Assembly: GCA_026394055.1 (NCBI GenBank)
Contig: JAPKYZ010000035.1
Location: 1-53,485 of the forward strand
Source: Acidobacteriota bacterium
GTDB lineage: Bacteria > Acidobacteriota > Terriglobia > Bryobacterales > Bryobacteraceae
Length of the DNA: 53,485 nucleotides
Reading direction: 5' to 3'
Numbering within the stretch: position 1 is the stretch's first letter; the number at the start of each line of letters is the position of its first letter. Positions 40,627 to 50,111 of this stretch are shown piece by piece. The notes under the pieces were generated by a model. It was not told where the DNA came from, ran no database searches, and saw only the letters and a program-made list of their open reading frames with translations. The translations under genes and the position numbers were made by a program.

Positions 40627-42006
40627 ATGAAGCGTAGAGATCTCATCAAGGGCACCGTCGCCGCGGGAGCCGCGGTTGGCTTGGGCGCTCGCCAGGCAGC
40701 CGCGCAGGAGAAGGCTGCTCGAGCCACCCGCGCCGTGCCCTCGCCCAAGATCAAGGACGTCCAGGTGATCGCCACCGCGCCCGCGGGCTTGCGTCTGGCG
40801 GTGGTGAAGATCGTCACCGATCAGGATGGGCTCTACGGCTACGGCTGCGCCACCTTCACGCAGCGCGCGGACCTGGTGGTAGCGGCAGTGGAAAAGTACC
40901 TGAAGCCGTTCCTGACCGGCATGAATGCGGACCGGATCGACGATATCTGGCAGGCCTGCTACAACTCGTCGTACTGGCGCAATTCGGGCGTGCTGAACAA
41001 TGCGATCTCGGGCGTCGATCAAGCGCTGTGGGACATCAAGGGCCGTCAGGCCGGCATGCCGGTGTATCAGCTGCTGGGCGGCAAATGCCGGGAGGCAGCC
41101 GATTGCTACGGCCACGCGGGCGGCATGGAGATCCCGGAGATCATCGACAGCGCCAAGAAGTTTATGGACCAGGGCTACCGCCACGTCCGCATCCAGTTCG
41201 GCCTGCCCGGCCAAGCGGCCTACGGTTCCCGCGCCGGGGCCAACTACAACCAGCTGATGGCGGGCCTGAAGGGCGGCCAAGTGCCGGCCCTGCACACGAA
41301 GCCCGTGTTCAGCCCGAACGACTACGTCCGCAAGGCGCTGAAAGTGTTTGACGCCGCGCGCACGCAACTAGGCGACGAAGTAGAACTGCTGCACGATGTG
41401 CACGAGCGCATCTCGCCCATCCAGGCCATTCAACTGGCCAAAGACATGGAGCGGTTCAAGCTGTTCTTCCTGGAAGACCCCTTGAGCCCGGAAGACATCG
41501 CCTACTTCCGCCACATCCGCCAACAATGCGCCACGCCGATCGCGATGGGTGAGCTATTCAATTCGCCGCACGAATGGACCCCGCTGGTGCATGAGCGTTT
41601 GATCGACTACATGCGTGTCCACGTCAGCCAGATGGGTGGCCTGACGCCGTGCCGCAAAATGGCCGCCGTGTGCGAAGTGTATGGCGTCAAGACGGCCTGG
41701 CACGGCCCGGGCGACGTGTCGCCGATCGGCCATGCGGCGAACGTCGCGCTCGACCTGGCCTGCTACAACTTCGGCGTGCAGGAATGGTCCGGCTTTAGTG
41801 AGCGGGTGCAGGAAGTCTTCTCCGGCTGCCCGACGCTGAAAGACGGCTATGCCTACGCCAATGAAGCTCCCGGCTGGGGCATCGAGATCAATGAGGCCGC
41901 GGCCAAGAAGTACCCCTTCGGTTTCGGCGAACAGGGTGAACGCGGCAAGTTGAACGGCGGTTGGGGTGAGGTGCGCAAGAAGGACGGCACCGTTATCAAG
42001 CAGTAG
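40627..42006 (+). CDS. Enolase-superfamily dehydratase, ManD-like, Tat-exported
   Basis: A 459-residue member of the mandelate racemase/enolase superfamily, closest by motif to D-mannonate dehydratase. It starts MKRRDLIKGTVAAGAAVGLG, a twin-arginine signal. Conserved parts are YWRNSGVLNNAISGVDQALW, LLHDVHERISP (first metal Asp and a catalytic His), FFLEDPLSPED and IAMGELFNSPHEW (metal Glu residues), and AWHGPGDVSPIGHAAN. It would dehydrate an acid sugar outside the cytoplasm. The Tat signal is unusual compared with cytosolic ManD. A hairpin follows at 42145. Confidence 0.85.
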   Translation: MKRRDLIKGTVAAGAAVGLGARQAAAQEKAARATRAVPSPKIKDVQVIATAPAGLRLAVVKIVTDQDGLYGYGCATFTQRADLVVAAVEKYLKPFLTGMNADRIDDIWQACYNSSYWRNSGVLNNAISGVDQALWDIKGRQAGMPVYQLLGGKCREAADCYGHAGGMEIPEIIDSAKKFMDQGYRHVRIQFGLPGQAAYGSRAGANYNQLMAGLKGGQVPALHTKPVFSPNDYVRKALKVFDAARTQLGDEVELLHDVHERISPIQAIQLAKDMERFKLFFLEDPLSPEDIAYFRHIRQQCATPIAMGELFNSPHEWTPLVHERLIDYMRVHVSQMGGLTPCRKMAAVCEVYGVKTAWHGPGDVSPIGHAANVALDLACYNFGVQEWSGFSERVQEVFSGCPTLKDGYAYANEAPGWGIEINEAAAKKYPFGFGEQGERGKLNGGWGEVRKKDGTVIKQ

Positions 42007-42144
42007 GGCATCAAGCAGTAGCGCTGGGCGCGGCGAGGAATTCCGCGGCGGCTCAGAAAATAGTTCGCCGAAATTGAAACGACTCCGGCTCCTCCATCAC
42101 CACTGGTACGGAGGAGCTGGATTGCTTTGGAGCAGGCAATCCAG

Positions 42145-42199
42145 TCGCCGCCGGATTGGTGGTTAACGGGTCCGCCCACTCGCCCCAATCCGGCGGCGA
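42145..42199. terminator. Strong hairpin after the ManD-like gene
   Basis: TCGCCGCCGGATTGG (42145-42159) pairs perfectly with 42185-42199, leaving a 25-nt loop. A short T-run (CCTTTTTCCC) begins 4 nt later. It is the most likely transcription end for the ManD-like gene; the 42007-42268 gap holds nothing else recognisable. Confidence 0.5.
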
Positions 42200-42268
42200 G
42201 CACCTTTTTCCCGCTCGAACCTCGCACAAGCGGCTCAATGGCTGGCCCAAGCGTCTAAACTAGAGATC

Positions 42269-43570
42269 ATGCGCCGACGCGAGTTCCTGTTCGCCGCCAG
42301 TGCTCTTTCCGGTTGCAAGTTCGGGCCACCCAAGTTTGACCTGGTCACCAACGAGTTTGTCTACACGACGCTCGCCTTCTCGCCCGTCACGGCAACTGCA
42401 AACGGCTACCACCGCCACGCCGGGACATCGCTTGATGAACAGATCGATGACTGGAGCGAATCCGCGCTCGCCCGCCGCCGCAAGTGGTACCGCGAGTTCC
42501 GGGAAGGCATCGCGGGCACCAAGACGGAGCGGCTGACCGCCGAAGACCGGGCGGATTTCGACCTGATCCAGGCCCAGATCGCCGTCGCCGAGGACCAGCT
42601 GAACGGCGTGCAGACCTACAAGCATGCACCACAAATGTACGTGGACCTGGCCGCTCTCTCGCTGGTCACCGCGCAGTCCTGGACCGACGCCCCGGCGGAA
42701 CTAAAGGCGTTCCACACCATCCGGCGCCTAGAGCTCTACCCCAAGCTGTTTGAGCATGCGCGCAAGAATCTGGTGGATGCCTGGACGCCGGTGCAGATCG
42801 ATCGCGCCGTGCTGGGGATTGAAGAGGCACGGGCGAAGCTGCCCGCAGAGTTGCGTCCCAAGGGTGATCCCGCCGCCGCGGGTGCGCTGGCATCGCTGAA
42901 GAGCTTTGCGGAGTTTGCGGCTGCGCTGCGCCCCAGCCAGGTGCCGGTTACTCCAGCTCCAGCGGACGCGGGGGTGGTGCTGGCGGCCCTGGAAGCGCGG
43001 CTGGACCCCAAGGCTCCCGCGGCCCCCACCACCACCATCGCTGAGCTGGAGCAGTTTCTGCGCGCTCGAGCCGTCGTGCCGCTACCGGCTCCGCTGCCGT
43101 CGTGGAAGGCTCTGGATGACGTCACCTCGACCATCGCCAGGGTGCTCCCCGGAGAGCAGTTGCAGGCGCAGTGGGCCAGCAGAATTCAGCCCGGCGGACG
43201 GCAGCTGTTGCGGACGCTCTATGGGTCGCCCGCGGCCAAGCAGGGCTGGGGTGCGTATGCGCTCCATTTCATGGTGGAAGAAGGCTTCCGCCGCACGGAG
43301 CGTTCATTTGAGCAAGCGCACCTCCAATGGCTAGCCCGGATGTGCCGGGAGCAGCCGGTGGCCTTTACCGGCTGGCGTGACTATCTGCGGTTGCGTGAAG
43401 CCTACCGCACGGCGCGAGGCCGCGGCTTTCTGTTGTCGGAGTTTCACCAGCGCGTCTTGACCGCCGGGCCCTTGCCCGCCGAAACCATGTACCGGCTGCT
43501 GACCGGCAGCGCTACCCTGCCCGCTTTCGACGCTGCTGCGTCATTGCCAAACCCGCCACAGTCGCAATAA
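42269..43570 (+). CDS. DUF885-like lipoprotein lacking the metal motif
   Basis: A 433-residue exported protein. The N terminus MRRREFLFAASALSGCKFG has a lipobox (LSGC), so it is likely a lipoprotein. The helical body (DLIQAQIAVAEDQLNGVQTY, LELYPKLFEHARKNLVDAWT) follows the DUF885 pattern. At the place where active members have HE-x2-PGHHLQ the sequence reads TIARVLPGEQLQAQWA, so all three metal-binding His/Glu are replaced. It is therefore probably not an active peptidase. The 3' end overlaps the convergent glycosyltransferase by 59 nt. Confidence 0.68.
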   Translation: MRRREFLFAASALSGCKFGPPKFDLVTNEFVYTTLAFSPVTATANGYHRHAGTSLDEQIDDWSESALARRRKWYREFREGIAGTKTERLTAEDRADFDLIQAQIAVAEDQLNGVQTYKHAPQMYVDLAALSLVTAQSWTDAPAELKAFHTIRRLELYPKLFEHARKNLVDAWTPVQIDRAVLGIEEARAKLPAELRPKGDPAAAGALASLKSFAEFAAALRPSQVPVTPAPADAGVVLAALEARLDPKAPAAPTTTIAELEQFLRARAVVPLPAPLPSWKALDDVTSTIARVLPGEQLQAQWASRIQPGGRQLLRTLYGSPAAKQGWGAYALHFMVEEGFRRTERSFEQAHLQWLARMCREQPVAFTGWRDYLRLREAYRTARGRGFLLSEFHQRVLTAGPLPAETMYRLLTGSATLPAFDAAASLPNPPQSQ

Positions 43571-44210
43571 TCCGCCACCCGGCGCGAAGGCTCGCCTGCC
43601 AGTTGCCGGACACCTTTTCTTCGCCCGCCTGCCGGACACCGCACTCCACCGGCAGTTCCACCACGCGCAGCCCTTCCTCAATCGCCCGCACCTGCATCTC
43701 CACCGTCCAGCCCCAGGCCAGTTCCCGCAAGTCGAGCCGTTTCAATGATTCCGTGCGGATGACGCGGAACGGCCCCAGGTCGGTGTAGCGCACCCCGTAG
43801 AACCACCGGATCAGCGTCACGGCTAAGTCGTTCCCCCACCGCTGATGCGGACGGAGGCCGGAAGTGCGCGCGCCGATCACCAGATCCGCCCGGCCTTCCC
43901 GGATCGGCGCCGCCAGCCGCGTGGCCTCCGCGGCATCCTCGCTGCCATCCGCCTGGAGAAAGACCATCACCGGGCTTTCGACCACCGCCAGCGCCGCCAG
44001 ACACGCGGCTCCGTAGCCCTTCTGAGTCGCCAGGGCGACGCGGGCGCCGTGCTGCTGGGCGATCTCGGCCGTCCGGTCCGTGGCGCCGTTTACGGCCACA
44101 ATCACCTCGCTAAACAGCCCCGGCGGCAAGCCGGAAAGGGTGGAGCCGATCACCGCCTCTTCGTTGTAGGCCGGAATCACCAGGGCCAGACGTAACGCCG
44201 GGGCCGCCAT
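43512..44210 (-). CDS. Family 2 glycosyltransferase
   Basis: A 232-residue GT-A fold glycosyltransferase similar to dolichyl-phosphate mannose synthases. Motifs are LALVIPAYNEEAVIG, a nucleotide-sugar segment IVAVNGATDRTAEIAQQHGA, and the DxD-like QADGSED. GARTSGLRPHQRWGN and PFRVIRTESLKRLDLRE complete the fold. No membrane helix is present, so the acceptor is unknown. I chose the start at 44210, where the GT2 fold begins; an in-frame ATG at 44294 would overlap the divergent lepB start. Confidence 0.85.
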   Translation of the reverse strand: MAAPALRLALVIPAYNEEAVIGSTLSGLPPGLFSEVIVAVNGATDRTAEIAQQHGARVALATQKGYGAACLAALAVVESPVMVFLQADGSEDAAEATRLAAPIREGRADLVIGARTSGLRPHQRWGNDLAVTLIRWFYGVRYTDLGPFRVIRTESLKRLDLRELAWGWTVEMQVRAIEEGLRVVELPVECGVRQAGEEKVSGNWQASLRAGWRIIATVAGLAMTQQRRKRAG

Positions 44211-44281
44211 TGCGTCTATTGCTTTGGCCGTGCTAGTTTGCGAGTGGTCCTCAAGTGGGGACATGGCTCCTTTAGAAACCG

Positions 44282-44815
44282 ATGGACGAATCAACTGGAA
44301 TCAAGTCAACGTTGCTGTGGTTGCGCGATCTGCTGCTTTCGGTGGTGATCGCGGTGGTGGTCATTTTGTTCGTTTACCAGCCCGTCAAAGTGGAGGGCAC
44401 CAGCATGATGCCCACGCTCGAAGACCAGCAACGCATCTTCATCAACAAGTTTATCTACCGCCTGGGCAGCAATGAGATCGAACGCGGCGACATGATCGTG
44501 TTCTGGTTCCCGCATGACCCCACCAAAAGCTACATTAAGCGCGTGATCGGCCTGCCGGGTGACGCCGTAAAGGTGGAGCGGGGCCAAGTGCTGGTGAACA
44601 AGCAGCCGCTGACCGAAAGCTACGTGCCGGAGGAGTTCCGCGACGAGATCTCGCGCCCGGAAACCATCGTCCCCCCCGGCAACTACTACGTGCTGGGCGA
44701 CCACCGCAGCTCCTCGAACGACAGCCGCAGCTGGGGCACCGTGCCGCGCGACTACATCTACGGCAAGGCAGTGTTCGCGTATTGGCCGCTGGAGCGCATG
44801 GGCGTGCTGCGGTAA
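44282..44815 (+). CDS. lepB: Signal peptidase I
   Basis: A 177-residue membrane serine protease that removes signal peptides. After the N-terminal anchor (LLLSVVIAVVVILFVYQPVK) comes the catalytic Ser in EGTSMMPTLED, the general-base Lys in YIKRVIGLPGDAV, and the conserved YVLGDHRSSSNDSRSWGTVP. It lacks the long insertions of the E. coli enzyme and resembles the short Gram-positive or acidobacterial form. Confidence 0.93.
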   Translation: MDESTGIKSTLLWLRDLLLSVVIAVVVILFVYQPVKVEGTSMMPTLEDQQRIFINKFIYRLGSNEIERGDMIVFWFPHDPTKSYIKRVIGLPGDAVKVERGQVLVNKQPLTESYVPEEFRDEISRPETIVPPGNYYVLGDHRSSSNDSRSWGTVPRDYIYGKAVFAYWPLERMGVLR

Positions 44816-44837
44816 GCGGCCAGTCCCGCGAGTAAGG

Positions 44838-44870
44838 CTCACGCTGAGCCGCGACAGAATGGAGCGGAGT
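44838..44870. repeat. Solo copy of the 13096-13286 element end
   Basis: Thirty-three bases here are identical to 13098-13130 (core GCTGAGCCGCGACAGAATGG). There is no inverted partner nearby, so it is either a remnant or an independent short repeat. It lies just downstream of lepB. Confidence 0.75.
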
Positions 44871-44885
44871 GCCGAAGCTCAAAAG

Positions 44886-44955
44886 CTCAGCCCCATGCGT
44901 CAGCTTGGGGCTTTTTGCGCAACCCAGAAGCCCGAAGCTGACGCATGGGGCTGAG
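44886..44955. repeat. Second copy of the long palindromic repeat
   Basis: Arms 44886-44912 and 44929-44955 are 27-bp inverted repeats with one mismatch (core CAGCCCCATGCGTCAGCTTG). The unit is the same as 10781-10849 except for a compensated G-to-C change (GTGAGC versus GTCAGC) in both arms. It lies between lepB and the convergent dnaE and may act as a bidirectional terminator. Confidence 0.85.
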
Positions 44956-44995
44956 CGGGATCCGCGAACGCCACGGTCGCTCAAGCGCCCCCCGT

Positions 44996-47900
44996 CTACA
45001 TCACTTCAAACGATTCTGGCCCGCAAATCCGCTCGATCTCCTGGCGAAACTCGCGGTCCGGGCGGATGCGGGCGGCGATGTCCATGGTGACGGTGAAGTC
45101 TCGCGGCTTTTCCAGCTTCAGTCGTACCTGAGCATCGCCCGGCTTGCGGGCGAACAGGCTCTGCAGCTCCGCCGCCTTGTCGATGCCGTTCTTGCCCATG
45201 CGGACCTTCACCGCGATCAGGCTGGCCAAGTTCACGCGAGCGTTTTCGAGCGGCACAATATCTTGGATCGAAACCTTGGGCGGACCGCTTTCTTCCGGCA
45301 GCACCAGGCCCCGGATCAGCACGGCTTTGTCTTCGATCAAGAACTGCTGCACCTGCGGATAGATGCTGCTGAAGGTGACACCTTCGAGCGACCCTTCGTG
45401 ATCCTCAATCCGCAACGCCGCCCAGGGCGTGCCGTCCTGTTTGCGCTTGCGTTGGATGCCGGTGACGATGGCGCAGAGCTTCACTTCCACGCCGCGCGCC
45501 AGGCCTTCGAGCGTGCTGGTGGTGTGGGTGCGGAGGTCGTAGATCCGGTCCTTGAACTGGTCCAGCGGATGGCCGGTGATGTAGTAGCCCAGCACTTCCT
45601 TTTCGCCCAGGAGCTTTTCGTTCGGCAGCCAGTCCGGCACCTTGGGTAGCGGCGGCTCGGGGTGCTCCACTTCAGCAAGAAGTCCGCCGAACAAGCCCGA
45701 TTGTCCACTGGCACTATCCCGCTGCGCACGGACGCCGGTTTCGATGGCGGAATCGAGCACGGCCATTAGTTGGGAGCGTGTGCCACCCAGGCTATCCATC
45801 GCCCCGGCCTTAATCAGCGATTCCATCACGCGGCGGTTCACCTGCGACATATCTACTTGCTCACAGAACTTGAAGATGCTCTTGAAGATGCCGTGTTCGG
45901 CGCGCGCCTTGACGATCGCCTCCACCGCGCCGCCACCCACATTTTTCACGGCACCCATGCCGAAGCGGATGGCGTCACCGTCGGGCGTAAAGTCGTTGTC
46001 AGAATGGTTGACGTCCGGCGGCAGCACCTCAATGCCCATGCCCCGGCATTCGGCGATGTACTTCACCACCTTGGCGGTGTTGCCGGTTTCTGAGGTGAGC
46101 AGCGCGCTCATGAACTCGACCGGGAAGTTAGCCTTCAAGTAACCGGTGAGATAGGCGAGATATCCATACGCCGCTGAGTGCGACTTATTGAAGCCATACT
46201 CGGCGAACTGCGCCATCAAGTCAAAGATCTTCTCGGCCTTCTTCGGCGCAAAGCCTTTTTCCTTGGCGCCCGACATGAAGCGATCCCGCTGGGCGGCCAT
46301 CTCTTCGGCCTTCTTCTTACCCATGGCGCGGCGCAGCATGTCGGCTTCGCCGAGCGAATAGCCGGCCATCAGGTTGGCCACCTGCATCACCTGCTCCTGG
46401 TAGAGCATGACGCCGTAGGTCTCTTCCAAAATCTGCTTCAGGATCGGCGGATCGTAGATCACTTCCGAAAGCCCGTGTTTACGGTTGATGAAGTCGTCGA
46501 CCACGCCGCCCTTCAGCGGTCCCGGCCGGTAGAGCGCGTTCAGCGCGCAGAGGTCTTCCAGGCGCGATGGCCGGTAGCGCCGCAGCACGTCGCGCATGCC
46601 CGGCGATTCAAACTGGAACACACCCGCCGTAAAGGCATCGGTGAACAGCTGGTAGGTCTTCTCGTCGTCCAGCGGCAACTGATCCAGCACAATATCCACG
46701 CCGCGATACTTCAGGATCAGCTTCTGGGCATCGTCGATGATGGTCAGCGTTGTCAGCCCCAGGAAGTCCATCTTGAGCAGGCCCAGCTTTTCCAAGCCGC
46801 TCATGTCGTACTGGGTGACAATTTCGTCTTTGTTCGTCTTATACAGCGGGACGATGGTCTTCAGCGGGACCGGAGAGATGACGACGCCCGCCGCATGGAC
46901 GCTGGCGTTGCGCGACATGCCTTCCAGGCGCAGCGCGACGTCCAGCACTTCGCGGACGCGCGGGTCCTTCTTTGCCGCCTCATCAAAGCCCGGCTCCTGC
47001 TTCATCGCTTCGTCCAGCTTGATGTTCAGCACGCCCGGCACCAGCTTGGTGAGCTTGTCCGATTCCGCAAACGTCAACTCCAGCGCCCGGGCCACATCCT
47101 TGATGGCGGCCTTGGCGCCCAAGGTGCCGAAGGTGATGATCTGCGCCACCTGCTCACGGCCATACTTTTCGGTGACGTACTTGATCACCTCACCGCGGCC
47201 GCGCGTACAGAAATCGATGTCGATGTCGGGCATCGAAATGCGTTCCGGGTTGAGGAAGCGCTCGAACAGCAGGCCGTATTGCAGCGGGTCGACGTCGGTG
47301 ATGGCCATCGAGTAGCCCACCAGTGACCCGGCGGCCGAGCCGCGACCCGGACCCACGGGGATCTTGCGGTCCTTGGCGTAGCGGATAAAGTCCCAGACGA
47401 TCAGGAAGTAGCCGGAAAACTTCATCTGCTGGATGAGCTTGATTTCCAGGTTCAGCCGCTCGCGATAGGCCTCAATCGGGTGCTTCAGCATCCCGCGATC
47501 GGCATCGAGCTGGAGGCGATGCAGGCGGGTCTCAAAGCCCTGCCGCGCCACCCACTCAAAATAGCTGTCGATCGAGTGTTCCGGCGGGATCGGGAACCGG
47601 GGGAACGGCTCCTTCACTTTTTCGAGCTTCAGCTGGCAGCGCTGCGCGATCTCCCAGGTGATGTCCAGCGCCTGCGGCGTATCCCCGAACAGCGCCTCCA
47701 TCTCGGCCTTGCTACGGATATGGAACGCTTCGGTGTCAAAGCGCATCCGGTTGACGTCCGAGATCGTCTTGCCGGTCTGGATGCACAGCATGATCTCGTG
47801 CGATCGGGCGTGGCCATGCGTCAGGTAGTGCGCATCATTGGTGGCCACCAGCGGGATGCCGCTATCGAGCGCGAGACGCTTCAGCTCCGGGATCAGGATC

Positions 47901-48451
47901 CGGTCCTTGTCCAGGCCGTGGTCCTGAATTTCGAGGAAGAAGTTGTTCTTCCCGAACATGTCCTGGTACTCGTACGCCAGGCGGCGCGCCTCATCGTACT
48001 TGTTGTCCATCAGCGCTTCGTTCAAGTCGCCGCGCAGGCAGGCTGACAGGCAGATCAGGCCCTTGGAGTGCCGGGCCAGCAGATCCTTGTCGATCCGCGG
48101 CTTGTAGTAGAAGCCGTCCAGATAGCCGCTCGAGACCAGCTGGATCAGGTTGCGGTAGCCTTCCTGGTTCTCGCACAGCAGCACCAGGTGGTTGTAGCGG
48201 TTCGATTCCGACCGGTCCGCCACGCCTTTCTGCGTGACGTACATTTCGCAACCGATCACCGGGTGGATGCCCTTTTCGTGCGCCTTGTTGTAGAACTCGA
48301 CGCCGCCGAATAGGTTGCCGTGATCGGTCATGGCGATGGCCGGCATCTTCTGCTGCTCGGCCACCTTCATCAACTGAGAAATCTCGCACGCGCCGTCAAG
48401 CAGCGAATAGTCGGTGTGGCAATGGAGGTGAACGAAGGGCGTATTGGACAT
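44996..48451 (-). CDS. dnaE: DNA polymerase III alpha subunit
   Basis: Replicative polymerase of 1151 residues, DnaE1 type. Domains in order: PHP (FVHLHCHTDYSLLDGACEI, MTDHGNLFGGVEFYN), the palm with catalytic acidic residues in SMPDIDIDFCTRGRGEVIKY and GRGSAAGSLVGYS, fingers, HhH, and a C-terminal OB fold (residues about 990-1080). It copies the chromosome with the beta clamp. The start ATG 48451 gives the family N terminus. A divergent HDOD-GGDEF gene starts 127 nt upstream. Confidence 0.97.
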   Translation of the reverse strand: MSNTPFVHLHCHTDYSLLDGACEISQLMKVAEQQKMPAIAMTDHGNLFGGVEFYNKAHEKGIHPVIGCEMYVTQKGVADRSESNRYNHLVLLCENQEGYRNLIQLVSSGYLDGFYYKPRIDKDLLARHSKGLICLSACLRGDLNEALMDNKYDEARRLAYEYQDMFGKNNFFLEIQDHGLDKDRILIPELKRLALDSGIPLVATNDAHYLTHGHARSHEIMLCIQTGKTISDVNRMRFDTEAFHIRSKAEMEALFGDTPQALDITWEIAQRCQLKLEKVKEPFPRFPIPPEHSIDSYFEWVARQGFETRLHRLQLDADRGMLKHPIEAYRERLNLEIKLIQQMKFSGYFLIVWDFIRYAKDRKIPVGPGRGSAAGSLVGYSMAITDVDPLQYGLLFERFLNPERISMPDIDIDFCTRGRGEVIKYVTEKYGREQVAQIITFGTLGAKAAIKDVARALELTFAESDKLTKLVPGVLNIKLDEAMKQEPGFDEAAKKDPRVREVLDVALRLEGMSRNASVHAAGVVISPVPLKTIVPLYKTNKDEIVTQYDMSGLEKLGLLKMDFLGLTTLTIIDDAQKLILKYRGVDIVLDQLPLDDEKTYQLFTDAFTAGVFQFESPGMRDVLRRYRPSRLEDLCALNALYRPGPLKGGVVDDFINRKHGLSEVIYDPPILKQILEETYGVMLYQEQVMQVANLMAGYSLGEADMLRRAMGKKKAEEMAAQRDRFMSGAKEKGFAPKKAEKIFDLMAQFAEYGFNKSHSAAYGYLAYLTGYLKANFPVEFMSALLTSETGNTAKVVKYIAECRGMGIEVLPPDVNHSDNDFTPDGDAIRFGMGAVKNVGGGAVEAIVKARAEHGIFKSIFKFCEQVDMSQVNRRVMESLIKAGAMDSLGGTRSQLMAVLDSAIETGVRAQRDSASGQSGLFGGLLAEVEHPEPPLPKVPDWLPNEKLLGEKEVLGYYITGHPLDQFKDRIYDLRTHTTSTLEGLARGVEVKLCAIVTGIQRKRKQDGTPWAALRIEDHEGSLEGVTFSSIYPQVQQFLIEDKAVLIRGLVLPEESGPPKVSIQDIVPLENARVNLASLIAVKVRMGKNGIDKAAELQSLFARKPGDAQVRLKLEKPRDFTVTMDIAARIRPDREFRQEIERICGPESFEVM

Positions 48452-48578
48452 AGCTGGACTACGCCTCGGGGGAGACTTTCATTGTAACGGCTCATGAACG
48501 GCAGCACCAGTTTCGGCCCGGCCATCGAGTCCGGGCTCATGCCGGAAAGCTGCACTCCGATATGCGCTTTGAGAGACT

Positions 48579-50081
48579 ATGCGCCCCGCCCTAACCGAAC
48601 GGCTCCAGCGTTGTACCGGCCTACCCAGCCTGCCCGCGGTGGCGATCCGGGTTCTCGAGCTGTGCGAGGGGCCGGACCTGGACCTGATGGCGATCTCGAG
48701 CGCCATCTCGCGGGACCCGGCCATGGCGGCCCGGCTGATCAAGGTGGTGAATTCTCCGCTGCTGGCGGTGCGGAAAGAGATCACCAGCATCCCCAATGCG
48801 TTGAGTCTGCTGGGCATCAATGCTGTCCGGACCATGGTGTTGACGTTCTCGCTGTCGGACTTTGGCCAGAAGGCCCAGCAAACCGGACTGCAGTCCTTGT
48901 GGCGGCGCTCGGTTCTTTCCGGCCTGGCCGCTCGCAGCTTCAGCACGGAAATCGGCTTTAAGCTGGCCGACGAAGCGCTCCTGTGCGGTCTGTTGCAAGA
49001 CATGGGCATGCTGGCGCTGGCCACGGCATTCGGCGATGAGTACGGCGCCCTCCAGAAAGAGTCCTCGAACGATCACGACCGTTTGTGCGAACTGGAGCAC
49101 CGTGCTTTCGGGGCCGACCACGCCGCCGTCGGAGGCTGGCTGCTGCGGCGCTGGGGCATGCCGCCGATTCTGGCGGACGTGGTGGAGGCCAGTCACGATC
49201 CCTTGGCGCTGGGCGATGACGGCTCCGGCGAAGCAGCTCCGCTGGCCCGCATTGTCGCGCTATCGGGCCGATTCGCGGACCGGTGGGAAAAGGACCTGAC
49301 GGCCAGTTCGGAGCTGCTAGAGCGAGATCTGGGCCGCTACTGGCCCCAACTGGCCTTGAACACGGGCCTGTTTATGACCCGGCTGGTGGAAACAGCCCGC
49401 GAGGCCACGCCATTGTTCGACGTACGGCTGGACAGCGAGGATCATGACCGGGTGCGGGAGCAAGCGCAGGAGGCCCTGCTGCGGCTGGGCTTGCGCACAT
49501 CTCAAGAGATCGCCAACCTGCAGGAATCGGTCGCCCGCTTGGAATCCCGCACGGCCACGCTGCTGGCGGATTCGCAACGCGACCCGCTGACCGGTGTCGC
49601 CAACCGCGCCTGCACGGACGCCTATCTGGAGAATGTGTTCCGGGTGAGCGCCGCGGGCCAGCTGGTGATCGGGGTGATCTTTGTGGACGTCGATCATTTC
49701 AAGGCGATCAACGACACCTTTGGCCATGTGGCCGGCGACGCCGTCTTGCAGACCATCTCCAGCGCGCTGCGCTATGCGGTCCGTTCCAGCGACTTTGTGG
49801 GCCGCTTTGGAGGCGATGAGTTCATCGCCATCGCCCGGATCACGGAATCGGCTGATCTCCACCTGGTGGCGGAGCGGCTCCGCCAGGCCGTCGCCAACGA
49901 TCCCCACATCACGCGAGACGGCCGCACCGTACCCGCCACCATCTCACTAGGCTGCGTCGTCATCGACCCTCGCCGGCACCATAGCGTGGCCGACGTGCTG
50001 GAAGAGGCCGATCAGGCGTTGTACAAAGCCAAGCACACCGGCCGCAACCGGCTATTCTTCGGGCCCGCCATCGCGCATTGA
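48579..50081 (+). CDS. HDOD-GGDEF diguanylate cyclase
   Basis: A 500-residue cytosolic signalling protein. Residues about 1-210 form an HDOD domain (LPSLPAVAIRVLELCEGPDL, SRDPAMAARLIKVVNSPLLA, NALSLLGINAVRTMVLTFSL). Residues about 325-495 form a GGDEF domain with intact active-site RFGGDEFIAI (about 409-418), preceded by FVDVDHFKAINDTFGHVAGD. It should make cyclic di-GMP. The HDOD domain replaces the usual sensory input. No EAL domain is present. Confidence 0.92.
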   Translation: MRPALTERLQRCTGLPSLPAVAIRVLELCEGPDLDLMAISSAISRDPAMAARLIKVVNSPLLAVRKEITSIPNALSLLGINAVRTMVLTFSLSDFGQKAQQTGLQSLWRRSVLSGLAARSFSTEIGFKLADEALLCGLLQDMGMLALATAFGDEYGALQKESSNDHDRLCELEHRAFGADHAAVGGWLLRRWGMPPILADVVEASHDPLALGDDGSGEAAPLARIVALSGRFADRWEKDLTASSELLERDLGRYWPQLALNTGLFMTRLVETAREATPLFDVRLDSEDHDRVREQAQEALLRLGLRTSQEIANLQESVARLESRTATLLADSQRDPLTGVANRACTDAYLENVFRVSAAGQLVIGVIFVDVDHFKAINDTFGHVAGDAVLQTISSALRYAVRSSDFVGRFGGDEFIAIARITESADLHLVAERLRQAVANDPHITRDGRTVPATISLGCVVIDPRRHHSVADVLEEADQALYKAKHTGRNRLFFGPAIAH

Positions 50082-50111
50082 GGGGCACCTGGTCCGCGTT
50101 GGGCCGGGCTT

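Noticed and set aside
46178..47326. A 382-codon plus-strand frame opposite dnaE
   Set aside because: Antisense to the conserved polymerase core; His/Arg/Gln-rich composition and no family resemblance.
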